NCBI RefSeq assembly: GCF_945859685.1
Contig: NC_079147.1
Location: 283,193,679 to 283,257,678, forward strand
DNA from: Eupeodes corollae
Lineage: Eukaryota > Arthropoda > Insecta > Diptera > Syrphidae
Length of the DNA stretch: 64,000 bases
Direction: 5' to 3'
In this document: in pieces, positions 46,751 through 56,739 of the stretch
How positions within the stretch are numbered: position 1 is the first letter of the stretch
Layout of the letters: each line of letters starts with the position of its first letter
The notes under the pieces: generated by a model
Database searches by the model: none
Seen by the model: the letters and a program-made list of their open reading frames with translations, nothing else
Told to the model about the DNA's origin: nothing
Program-made: the position numbers and the translations under genes

Positions 46751-47440
46751 TTTTCAGTCAATTTGTTCGTCCAAACTTCATACAATCTTAAAAACCGTGT
46801 ACAAATTTGAGAAAACTGAATCTGTTGGAGATGTGCTCATACGTAGTGCAGAAAATATCGTTTCCAACAATTGCACCTCTCACTCTCGTGGTTGATAAAC
46901 ATAAAGACTTGAAAAGATGCATTCAAATGCTTACAAGGTGCAATTGACTCAAGATTTAGTGGATCGTGACCATTTCAAGTGTCGTCACTAATGGTCAGAT
47001 TGGTAGCAAGAAATGGTAACAGTGGTTAATCAACTGTCGAAGAAAATTATCATCAGTGGTAAGGCAATTTGTTCGTCAATAAGCAAAAAGCGAATGATAA
47101 TCCAAAATGATTGTTGAAAAACCACAAGGAGTGCATATTTGATGCGTTTTAGGAGCTGGCTGTATTATAGGGCCGTAAGTTTTAAGAAATGAGGCAGTTA
47201 CTGTGAGACGATAACAAACTTTTCATGGCCCGAATTGGAAGATATAGATGTGGACTATATATAGTTTCATTAGGACGGTGCCACTTGACACACAGCAAAC
47301 AAAACAATGGCTCTTTTGTGCCACATGGTGGCGATGTCAATTGTCCACCGAGATTCTGTGATTTGACATATAATGGGACGAAATTTGAAATAATAGGTGT
47401 ACGTCGATAATAAAGAAATAATTTAAGAGGTTAAGGATGA
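46751..47440 (+). pseudogene. DD41D mariner-like transposase relic
   Basis: Remnants in order: a helix-turn-helix stretch with KFEKTESVGDVLIRS and SAENIVSNN (46800-46870), NAYKVQLTQDLVDRDHFKC (46922-46985), a SSISKK piece of the FVNKQN region, FSWPELEDIDVD (47220-47255), DGATCHTANKTMALL with a stop in place of Cys (47274-47320) and GDVNCPPRFCDLT (47330-47370), after which the third Asp is lost. Overlaps a 61-codon open frame. No ends found. Heavily decayed. Confidence 0.72.
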
Positions 47441-48440
47441 GACAATTCGGCAAATTAACAGCATAGAACTTCAATGGTTATTAACTTATTTAAATATAAA
47501 TGCTCAAAGACCGACATTTGATGATATAAAGACATTCAATTTGGAAGTTCCACAAGGTTCGATTTTAGGACCAGTACTTTTTGTTCGTATTTATTAGGTC
47601 CTTATTCAGTTTTCCATTTAAGAGTTCTCTGAAAGCCTTTGTACTCTGTTGTTTGAAGCTTATTTCTTATTTAATTGGGATCTCACCTTGTTAAGAATCT
47701 GGTTTGTTGAGCTCACATTTTTATAATTGGTTCTAATGTTCTAAAACCATGTTTTTTCAGTTTCTCTGGCCACAAGTTTGTTGATGCTGATATCTTTTTC
47801 CATGCCACTGAGTGTCCAAAATTTTAGCTTTTTAATTGCACCTGTATTCCTATGGTTACTTCCATAACATAAAGGGATTCCATTAGCTGCAGTAATAAAT
47901 GTTTATTGAAGGAATTCTCATATTTGGGATTATTATTTGAATTTAGAAAAAGTTTGTTTAACCGTACAGAAAATCTTAAACAGTATTTTCGGCTAACTTT
48001 TAGGAACTTCTTCTTTTTGCATAAAATATTGCACTTGCGAACTGCTAATTAAAATTAATTATGGCATTCTTAATTCGAAACTAAAATATGGAATTTATTG
48101 TTGGGGAAGTAAAAATTTAACAAAATACAATCTCGATTGGTTTTGCAAAGAAGTGTTCCGACGAAAATATGTGGTAAGTCTTACCTGTACCCTAGTTTTC
48201 ACTATTTAGGGATTTGAAAATTCTTTTAGTGCGGCATATGTATTGTTATAGAGTTCTAAATATGTTCTCTAAGAGACTAGATAATCTTAGTTCTAGAATA
48301 AACGATAATTATATTTAACGTGGATATTTTTTAAACCAATTTTGTATATTGGTGTATCGAAAAACCACATCTATCAGGATGCAATTGTTGTTCGGTTGTC
48401 GATATCTCGTGAACAATAGAATATAATGATTCCAAATTAA
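47441..48440 (+). pseudogene. LINE reverse-transcriptase remnants (CR1/Jockey-like)
   Basis: Plus strand: LEVPQGSILGPVLF (47547-47590), the classic QGSxLGPxLF palm motif, preceded by LLTYLNINAQ. After an unrelated 0.3-kb stretch it resumes with NYGILNSKLKYGIYCWGSKN (48060-48115), KEVFRRKYV, and VRHMYCYRVLNMFSKRLDNL (48230-48290), the thumb and C-terminus. YADD is lost. The inner stretch 47600-47880 may be another LINE fragment in minus orientation. Inactive. Confidence 0.55.
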
Positions 48441-48544
48441 CAACGTTCATCCAATGCTACTTAAATTTAAAGAAAGAGATACTGAAATCAAACTACTTCA
48501 TTGTATACAAAATATTGTTCGAATTTTTTAAATTTTTAGGAATA

Positions 48545-48655
48545 ATTCATCTGACAACTTTTTTATTAATACACGAAAACCTACAAACTTTAAAGCAAGA
48601 CATTTCGACTGACAGGGTGGGAAGTTATAAGTGTGGGTCGCATCCCAGCCTCTTT
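48545..48655 (+). repeat. Helentron/DINE-like element, 3' end only
   Basis: Variant sub-end 'ctgacaacttttttattaatacacgaaa' is followed by the conserved end gggtgggaagttataagtg and gggtcgcatcccagcctc plus a T-run. The rest of the element is absent or unrecognisable. Confidence 0.7.
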
Positions 48656-49084
48656 TTTATATTTAAATCAAAATTATGAGTCAGCGTCTTCAAAAATTTG
48701 GACCATAGGATGCATTGGACTTTCCGATATTTTGTTTCATACATATTTGAATACCAATATTATCATAATAAAAACAAATTACAACATTTTCCTAAATAAT
48801 TTTTGTTTTATTCAAAATCATCATCGGCTCAAAAAACGTAACCACCGTTTGATTAGATCGATCTCCATAAGCAAACGGATTAAATATGCAGACAAGTTTT
48901 GAGCAATGTTGACTAGGGTGGAATGAAAAAAAATATTGTCCAATTTTTTGATATACACACATGAAAATGGGTGCCATTTGGAACTTAAAAAACAGCAAAA
49001 AAGTTTCAGATCGAGCAAAGAAGTTTTAGAGGGTTAACAAGTCACTTGAAAAATTATATTAAAAAATTTAAAATTTATGTTGAA
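48656..49084. other. Spacer upstream of the CDGT-NTG gene remnant
   Basis: An 89-codon frame (48633-48902) has no recognisable domain. Probably decayed upstream part of the next element. Confidence 0.35.
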
Positions 49085-49482
49085 AAACTACGTTGGACAT
49101 CTTTCTCCCAGCGATGGAAAATCAAAAACTTGTTGTTCTTTTTTTTGATTTGAAACGAATTTCATTGGTTAACCTTGTTGCCATAGGATGTGACGGAACG
49201 GTTTCAAATACTGGTTCAAAGGGTGGTGTAATCAGATTGATCGAAGAAACACTAAAAAAGCCTTTGCAATGGAAGATTTGTTTGCTTTATTGCAATGAGC
49301 TGCCACTTCGACATCTTTTACAAATTTTGATGGTCAGACAACAGGTCCATATGGGTTTTCTGGGTTTAATGGCAAGAATTTAGAATGTTGTGAAAAGATG
49401 GATCTGAAAAACTTTGTTCCGATACCAGAAATAATAGATCTTTTACCAGATAAATCCAATATAAATGACTTTAGCTGTGACC
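49085..49482 (+). pseudogene. Unknown multicopy protein remnant with GCDGTVSNTG motif, split by an RTE
   Basis: An open plus-strand stretch (49093-49383) reads LVNLVAIGCDGTVSNTG, then GGVIRLIEETLKKPLQW and ICLLYCNELPLRHLL. A one-base shift gives DGQTTGPYGFSGFNGKNLEC and, near 49470, DFSCDQR, where the RTE begins. After the RTE, 51217 onward weakly continues (IVQAM, LANLV). I do not know the function. The CDGT...NTG and NELPLRH wording recalls unnamed repeated proteins in arthropod genomes, so a transposon origin is inferred. Could be an RNase-H-fold domain, unproven. Confidence 0.5.
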
Positions 49483-51216
49483 AAAGGGTACCAGCCACGA
49501 ACCGAAGCCTGTAAAGACGATCAGGGGAACATCGTAGTAGAACCGCAGTCGATGCCGAGAATATGGAAAGATCACTTCTCCAAATTATATAGCGGATATG
49601 ACGAACTGAATTCCGTTGTAAGGGAGATAGAACCACTCATCCTCGGCGACGCAGATCAATAGTTCCGCCTACCTGACCTTGACGAAGTGAAGATAGCTAT
49701 ATCTTAACTTAAGTCAAACAAAGCTGCTGGAGCTGACGGCATCACCGCCGAACTATTCACAGTAGCAGGCGATGACTTGGTACGGAGCATGCACCAACTC
49801 ATCTGCAAAATATGGTCGGAAGAAAGCATGCCCGATGAGTGGAATCTCAGCATAGTGTGCCCAATATTTAAGAAAGAAAGCAAAGAAGAAAGAACTGCGC
49901 CAACTACAGAGGCATCAGTCTCCTTAACACTGCGTATAAGATCCTCTCTGCCGTATTATGTGAACGTCTGAAGCCATTCGTCAACAACCTGATTGGTCGT
50001 TATCAGTGTGGCTTCCGACCAGGAAAGTCCACTATCGACCAAATATTCACACTACGGCAGATCTTGGAAAAAACGCAGGAGCTTCAAATCGATACCCACC
50101 ATCTCTTTATCGATTTTAATGCCGCGTATGACCGCATCTATAGGGAAGTGCTCTATCGAGCAATGTCTAGTTTTGGCATCCCTGTCAAACTTATCCGTTT
50201 GTGCAGAATGATGATGGAGAATGCGCTCAAGCTCGGAAAAGATCTTACCGATTCATTTGATGTCAAAAAAGGTTTTAGACAAGGCGATGCACTGTCATGC
50301 GACTTCTTCAACATCGTTCTGGAAAGAATTGTGCAAAACTCAACCGTCAACACCAGAGGCACAATCTTCCAAAGGTCCATCCAATTACTCAGATACGCAG
50401 ATGATATTGACATAATTGGAAGATCAAAGCGTGATGTCGGTGGAGCGTTTTTGAGCATTGCGACGGAAGCGAAGAAGATGGGTTTAGTGGTCAATGAGGC
50501 CAAGACCAAGTATATGCTCTCATCAAAAAAGGACACTGAACGATGACGTCTTGTACAAAACGTCACCATGGACAGCTATAACTTTGAGGTAGTTAAGGAC
50601 TTTGTCTACCTAGGCACCGCTATTAATGCAGACAACGACACCAGCGCTGAAATCAAACGAAGAATAACTCTTGGAAATCGCTGCTTCTTTGGACTTAGAA
50701 GGCAATTGAGAAGTAAAGTCCTCTCTCCAGCATCTAAAATCACCATCTATAAGACACTCATCATCCCGGTTTTCATTTATGGCGCTGAGGCCTGGACCCT
50801 GTCAAAGAAAGATGAGAGCATATTTGGATGCTTCAAGAGAAAAATACTTCGGGTGATTTTTGGTCCCGTACGCATAGATGGAGAATGGAGGAGAAGATAT
50901 AACGACGAACTGTACGGGCTGTACAGCGACACTGACCTAGTTAGCAGAATTAAAGTCCAACGGCTTAGATGGCTAGGTCATGTAGAGCGGATGGACATCA
51001 ACGCTCCAGCCCGGAAGGTCTTCGAATCCAATCCTGAGGGACGGCGCAGTAGAGGAAGACCGCGACTCAGGTGGAGCACCCAGGTGGGAGAGGACCTCAA
51101 CCAACTTGGCGTGCGAAACTGGAGACAGCTAGCTAGGAACCGAGCTGGCTGGAGACGCTTGTTGGTTGAGGCCCAGGTCCGCCCGGACTGTAGCTCCACC
51201 TTAAGTAAGTAAGTAA
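49483..51216 (+). mobile_element. RTE retrotransposon, best-preserved copy in the window
   Basis: 5'-truncated in the linker (GTSHEPKPVKTIRGT region). Ends with 'ctccacc' and a (TAAG)4 tail (51203-51219). Reverse transcriptase: SNKAAGADGITAELF, MPDEWNLSIVCPIFKK (a frame slip in an A/G-rich run at 49870-49890), NYRGISLLNTAYKILSAVLC, QCGFRPGKSTIDQIFTLRQI, LFIDFNAAYDRIYREVLYRA, GFRQGDALSCDFFNIVLER, RYADDIDIIGR (YADD 50394-50405 intact). From ~49900 to the stop at 51210 the frame is open except for one TGA at 50544-50546, a CGA-to-TGA change. The C-terminal domain contains RLRWLGHVERMD and RGRPRLRWS. Inserted in the CDGT-NTG gene. Confidence 0.9.
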
Positions 51217-51577
51217 GTATTGTGCAAGCGATGTGGTGATATTCGAAACGGCTAGCCAATTTAGTGTCTAATCATTCGAAGGATTTAATTTACTTGTAAA
51301 AAAACTGTTAATTTAACTTTCAAAAAATGACAATTTGTCAAAAACCTTGTTCTTATTAAAGATGAAAAATAGACCCGGAATACAAATTTAATAATGTTAT
51401 GAACTCTGATTTCAGAATTGACATATTGCCCAAAACATAAAAACTATAAAAAATGCTTCGTCATGAACTTAAACTCACAAAACTTTAATAAGAGTAATCT
51501 CCCCTCATATCGCATACTTCGTAGCATTGATTATAATTTTGGATTTACTTTTTCTTTGGGTTTGTGGCAAGTTTTTT
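51217..51577. other. Right flank of the RTE, remainder of the split gene
   Basis: The first ~80 bp may continue the CDGT-NTG protein in weak form. The rest is AT-rich with nothing recognisable. Confidence 0.35.
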
Positions 51578-52773
51578 AACTTCCCATGGGAAGTTATTGT
51601 AATGGGTTCAATTTGTCAAATTGAAAATTTTGACATTTCTCAACAATTCAAGGTCCCTAGAGTCGAAATAAAAGATTTTTAGAAAGATGTCTGTGCGTGC
51701 GTTTGTACGTACGTTTGTACGTCCGTACGTTCGCGACGTTTTTTTCGTCCTCCATAGCTCAAGAAACGGAAGAGATATCGACTTCAAATAAATTTTGTTA
51801 TACAGATAATAAGGCAGAAAGGGCTCTCAAGAAAATTGGGTGGGTGGTTTTTTTACCATAGCAGTTTGAACAAAAGGTGAACATTTTGGTTAACCCTTAA
51901 TATCTTACGAACCAAAAACGCTACAAACTTGAATTAAATTCTATATATAATATATTATAACGTGATATCAAAGAAACATATTTTTTGAAAAAAAATCATT
52001 TAACGGTTTTTTTTTATAAATCAAAAAATCTGATAAAAAAATTTGTCACCTCGAAAATTTTACGACCAAAATATGATTTCATCTGCAAAACAATTTTGTG
52101 CAACGAAGAATAACGTTTTTGACATCTGACGAAATTTTGAGCACAATTGAATTGACAGTTTTTTTTATAAAAAATAAAAATCTAAAAAAAACATTACTCA
52201 AAGTTAGTAAAAATTGAATATCGACTCAAATATCTTTTCAAAAACTTGAAATTTGGGCTTCAAACTTATTTTAACTTATAAGAAATATTGTTGTTAACAT
52301 TTTTAAAAATCTTGAAAAAAATCGAATTGATAATTTTTTTTACAAAAAATAAAAACCTAAAAAAAAATGAATAAAAGTTGGCAAAAATTGATTTTCGACA
52401 AATATCTTTTTAAAACTTTGAGTTATTGGATTAATTTACTTTTATTTTTCAAAAAATATTGTTGTCAACATTCAGTAACATTTTGAAGAAAATCGAATTG
52501 ACAGTTTTTTTTACGCCTCAAATATCTTTTCAAAAATTTGAATTATTGGCTTCAAACTTATTTTATTTCACAGAAAATATTGTTTTCGATATTCAGGAAT
52601 TTTTATATAAAAAATCCATTAGGTAGTCCGTTTTTTCATAAAAAATTAAATCTACAAAAAATAGTACGCAAATTTTGTAAAAATTGATACGAGTACATAT
52701 AGACAAACTTTTAAGCAAGACAAATCGAAAGACGGGATGGGAAGTTATCAGTGTGGGTCGCATCCCAGCCTCT
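51578..52773 (+). mobile_element. Helentron/DINE-like element, complete copy
   Basis: Starts after a T-run with a perfect 18-bp palindrome AACTTCCCATGGGAAGTT (51578-51595). A conserved 5' part follows (gacatttctcaac, gtccctagagtcg), then a cgtacg/ttcg-rich block (51690-51737), 'agagatatcgacttcaaat', and a long variable core of related 'ttgaattattggcttc' blocks. The conserved 3' end is gacgggatgggaagttatc plus agtgtgggtcgcatcccag, then cctc and a T-run. GGGATG and CATCCC near the end can pair as a stem. The phrase ATGGGAAGTTAT occurs at both ends. No coding capacity; must be moved by another element. The Helentron link is inferred from structure. Confidence 0.78.
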
Positions 52774-52994
52774 TTTTTTGTATTGTTTCTTGTCTTTTTT
52801 ATATAAACAAAATTTAAATTATTCGTTTCGCATTTTTATTATGTTATCGATTTTTATACGATGATTTTTAAATTAAAATGAAATGAAATAATAATACAAA
52901 ATTTCTGGACTTTGTTTAAATTGAATGTGACTATATAGAAATAAAAAAAATCAACTTTTAGTTAAAAAAATTAAGAATAATTGAATTTTTATTT
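52774..52994. other. Short AT-rich spacer
   Basis: Nothing recognised between the DINE-like end and the exon candidate. Confidence 0.4.
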
Positions 52995-53177
52995 TCAGAA
53001 AACCAATACACCACCTTTATGAAGAAAAAAACTATCAACCAAAAACTTATCAAAGGAACCTCCAAATAATAGAAAGAAAACATCATTATTATCCTTTGCC
53101 TGTTGTGCCTGTGACACAAACAAAAGCAGAATAAGTAATTCACAGACTCTACGTACTTTAATAATTCCGCCAAACAT
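52995..53177 (-). CDS. Possible first coding exon of a secreted protein (signal peptide)
   Basis: ATG at 53177-53175 in the context gagcaaaATG, close to the insect start consensus. The first residues are MFGGIIKVRRVCE, then a hydrophobic run LLILLLFVSQAQQA and a polar KDNND. This is the n-region, h-region and small-residue cleavage pattern of a signal peptide with a cut after about residue 27. The frame stays open for 60 codons. Real coding may end earlier at a splice donor (AAG|GTGGTG near 53010 is one option). The DNA upstream on this strand (53180-53420) becomes GC-richer with a gcggccgc site, as expected near a promoter. No homologue recognised; chance remains a strong alternative. Confidence 0.3.
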   Translation of the reverse strand: MFGGIIKVRRVCELLILLLFVSQAQQAKDNNDVFFLLFGGSFDKFLVDSFFLHKGGVLVF

Positions 53178-54623
53178 TTTGCTCAAACACGTTAAACTTA
53201 TGTACAAGAACGACTTAAAGACGAGTCCCAAAATCCATCCAAGCATCCAGAATCCATCAGCATAGCAGCAGGAACAACAGAGCAGCATCCAGAAAAAAAG
53301 AAGAAGTAGAACAATCCCTTTTGTTTGATTGAATCCGCTTGTCTGGAAGTTTGTTAAGGATAACAAACAATACGTCCGTCCGCAGCCGCCGTAATCCTGT
53401 TTGCGGCCGCAAAATATTTGGACCGGATTTATTTTATATAATTTTTTTTCTCTGCATTTCTGTGGTAATGTTTTGGTAAGATTAACACACAGGATTACAT
53501 TAACGATTAAAACACAGATTAAACATGGCCGAAAGGAGGATTAAGCTATGAGATTTGTATCCTTTTAAATATATTCCGTGCGGATTATTCAAAAATAATA
53601 AGATTTTACTGGTTTTTAAAACAGAAAAATTTCAAGAATCCTGCCTCACGAATTAAGGATTTTCGAATGAACATATATGTATGTAAGTCTTTGTATGGAA
53701 ACCCTGGTTGTCTGATGGCTGCATGCTTGGAAATATTATTTAAAATATTTTTAATGTCAATTCTTTTGAATCAATTTATTCTGATGGGTGAATAAAAGGA
53801 AAGGCGAACGTTCATGTTCGCGTTCGTCAGGATATAAATGATTGATTGATTGATCGATTTCATGAAGTTAAATCAACCGCTAAATATGGAACAGAGGACA
53901 CAGATCGAAGGGCGGGTCCTGCAGAAGCGGGTATAGCAGCATTGGCGGTGGAGTTGTTATAAATAAAAGGAAAACCAATTCAAAGAACGTTGTCGATGAC
54001 GAGGACGACGACGATAATGTTGATACCTTTCCCCACCTCCTCTATTTATTATTATATGTAAGCAACCTTCAGCCATTGCGTTGGGTGATATCCTTGATGT
54101 GACAGTTCCTATACAGCATCGTTCTGCGTTGTATAAATTGATGTTTCTCAAATGGAAGCGAGATCGAGGGAGAGGTGAAGTTAAATAATTCTACTGTGCC
54201 ATGTAACCGACATAACGAAGTAATTTAAGTAAACAAAATAATGAGAATGGGGCATTTCCAGAATGCGGGCACGGGGCACCATCACATCGGGGATAAATGA
54301 AAGTGAAGGTCCTTTGAGAAATTTAAGAACGTGGATTAATGCTCTGATTTTTCAAATAGGCGGGCGGTGACGATGATGACAACAACACGTACCTGACATC
54401 GCACTGGAACGTCAAAAATGTCTGAAGCTGGATTTAAAAAACAAAACCGCATCAGACAGCAAACAATTAATTTTACATACGTTAATGCTGTTTATCTTTG
54501 TTAGCAGCCTATAATTACAAATTATTTATTTACATATTTGTTCACGGCCAATCTTGTGAGTAAAAAATAACAAAAAGAAATTGTCTGTTATTTTCAAATT
54601 AGGGAAAATGCCAATAATAAAAA
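53178..54623. other. Low-copy DNA, possibly upstream of the exon candidate
   Basis: Holds a GC-rich patch (53370-53412), a gattgattgattgatcgatt run (53840-53860) and gac-rich runs (53995-54015, 54370-54390). No open frame of note. It is one of the few long stretches without mobile elements. Confidence 0.45.
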
Positions 54624-56000
54624 GAGGCTGGGATGCGACCCACACTGATAACTTCCCATCCCGTCTGTCGATTTGTCTTGCTTAAGAGTTTGTCTGTATG
54701 TACTCGTATCAATTTTTACCAAATTTGCGTACTATTTTTTGTAGATTTTATTTTTTATGAAAAAACGGACTGTTGGATTTTTATGTAAAAATTACTGAAT
54801 ATCGAAAACAATATTTTCTGTGTAGTTAAATAATTTTGAAGCCAATATTTTAAATTTTTGAAAAGCTATTTTTAAAGTCGAATGTAAATTTTTACGAAGT
54901 TCTAGTATTGTTTCTTTTTAGAGTTTAATTTTTTGTAAAAAAAACTGTCAATTCGATTTTTTAAACATTCTACCAAATGTTGAAAACAATATTTCTTATG
55001 AGATAAAATTACTTTGAAGCCCATATTTAAAATTTTTAAAGAACTTTTATACATTTTTTTTTAGGTTTTTATTTTTTGTAAAAAAACTATCAATTCGATT
55101 TTTTTCAAACTTTAACTAAATGTTGACAACAAGATTTTTCGAAAGATAAAAGTAAATTAAAGCTAATATCTCAAAGTTTTGAAAAGATATTTGAGTCGAA
55201 AATCAATTTTTACCAACTTTTATAATAATACTTTTTTTTAGGTTTTTATTTTTTGTAAAAAAACTGTTAATTCGATTTTTTCAAACTTTAACTGAATGTT
55301 GACAACAAGATTTTTTGAAAGATAAAAGTAAATTAAAGCCGATATCTCAATTTCAATTATCAATTTTTACCAACTTTTATAAATTTTTTTTAAGTTTTTA
55401 TTTTTTGTAAAAAAACTGTCAATTCGATTTTTCTCAAAATTTTACCAAATGTCAAAAACATTATTCTTCGTTGCACAAAGTTGTTTTAGAGATGAAATCA
55501 TATTTCAGTCGTAAAATTTTGGAGGTGACAAATTTTTTTTTTCAGTTTTATTGATTTAAAAAAAACCGTTATATAGATTTTTTTTTAAATATACCTGTTT
55601 GGTATCACGTTACAATATATTATATAAAATTTAATTCAAGTCTCTAGCGTTTTTGGTTGGTAAGATATTCAGGGTTAACCAAAATGTTCACCTTTTTTTC
55701 AAACTGCTATGGTAAAAAAACCACCCACGCAATTTTCCTGAGAGCCCTTTCTGCATCTTTCTGCCTTATTATCTGTATAACAAAATTTATTTGAAGTCGA
55801 TATCTCTTCTGGTTCTTGAGCTATGGACGACGAAAAAAACGTCGCGAACGTACGGACGTACAAACGTACGTACACACGCACGCACAGACATCTTTCTAAA
55901 AATCTTTTATTTCGACTCTAGGGACCTTGAAACGTAGAGAAATGTCAAAATTTTCAATTTGACAAATCGGACCCATTACAATAACTTCCTATGGGAAGTT
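54624..56000 (-). mobile_element. Helentron/DINE-like element, complete copy
   Basis: Minus orientation, 1.38 kb. The plus strand starts gaggctgggatgcgaccc and ends with the imperfect palindrome AACTTCCTATGGGAAGTT (55983-56000). Both ends are flanked by A-runs (T-runs in element orientation). The core contains three or four tandem-like copies of a ~110-bp block, 'tttttattttttgtaaaaaaactgtc' style followed by 'aattcgattttt' (54920-55440). The cgtacg-rich block is at 55845-55890. No coding capacity. Confidence 0.8.
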
Positions 56001-56690
56001 AAAAAGCATATAAATAAATATTGTGTGTATTTAAATACCGGCTGAATTCTAGAACCGCTTAAAAGGCCGAATTATTTACAGGGTGATCAGATGCTAACGA
56101 TTAAAAAAGATGTTAAAGTCGATCGGTGCTATTTTATATGACTTGGTGCAAAATGAGTAAGGCGGATAAGAGTGTTCGAACGTCTAGTCTTGAAATGGTC
56201 TTCCTATCATCTGGGTGTCGTTAAGCTCAGTTTCGTTCAACGGTATTCCGATTGTTAGTTTGTTTTTATCAAGAGCTTGATTTGTAGTCTTGTTGACTCC
56301 AGGCTTCGCTTAGTGAACTTAGGTTTAAGCCTCATTATATTATTTTATAAACATAAGAACTTAAAAAAATGGAGAAAAATAGACTGATAAGTCGGTAAAT
56401 GTAAATTAGATGATTTTACATGAAATCTAAAAATTTATAAGTTGAACGTGGAGACAAAAACTTACTTTGAAATTTTCTGGCCTTATAAGCTTATGGATTT
56501 TTCAGAACAAAACAAAAATCTGGCATTATTTTTTTTAACATTTTATGTCGATTACGCATAATTTAAAAAATGGAACAAAATATTTAAAAAATAGTTTTAG
56601 AAATTAATTAAAAATAAAAGAAATATTTTGTGTGGAAACAACAAATATCGAAACGAAATGTGTATTTAAATTACCCGTCTAGCCTGAGTA
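56001..56690. other. Spacer, nothing recognised
   Basis: AT-rich, no repeat family or open frame that I can name. Confidence 0.4.
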
Positions 56691-56739
56691 TCGTCTCGGC
56701 TTTTTTTTTAACAATAAGCGCACACTCAAAGGGATAAAT

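Noticed and set aside
50153..50569. 138-codon minus-strand frame
   Set aside because: Antisense to the well-supported RTE reverse transcriptase on plus.
52745..52779. RNA polymerase III gene at the DINE-like 3' end (gggtcgcatccc resembles a B box, followed by a T-run)
   Set aside because: No A box at the right distance upstream, and the T-run is flanking target sequence shared with the other end.
51572..52780. piggyBac-type element (TTAA before the palindrome)
   Set aside because: TTAA is present only at the left side of some copies; the right ends are T-runs without TTAA and the termini do not match piggyBac.
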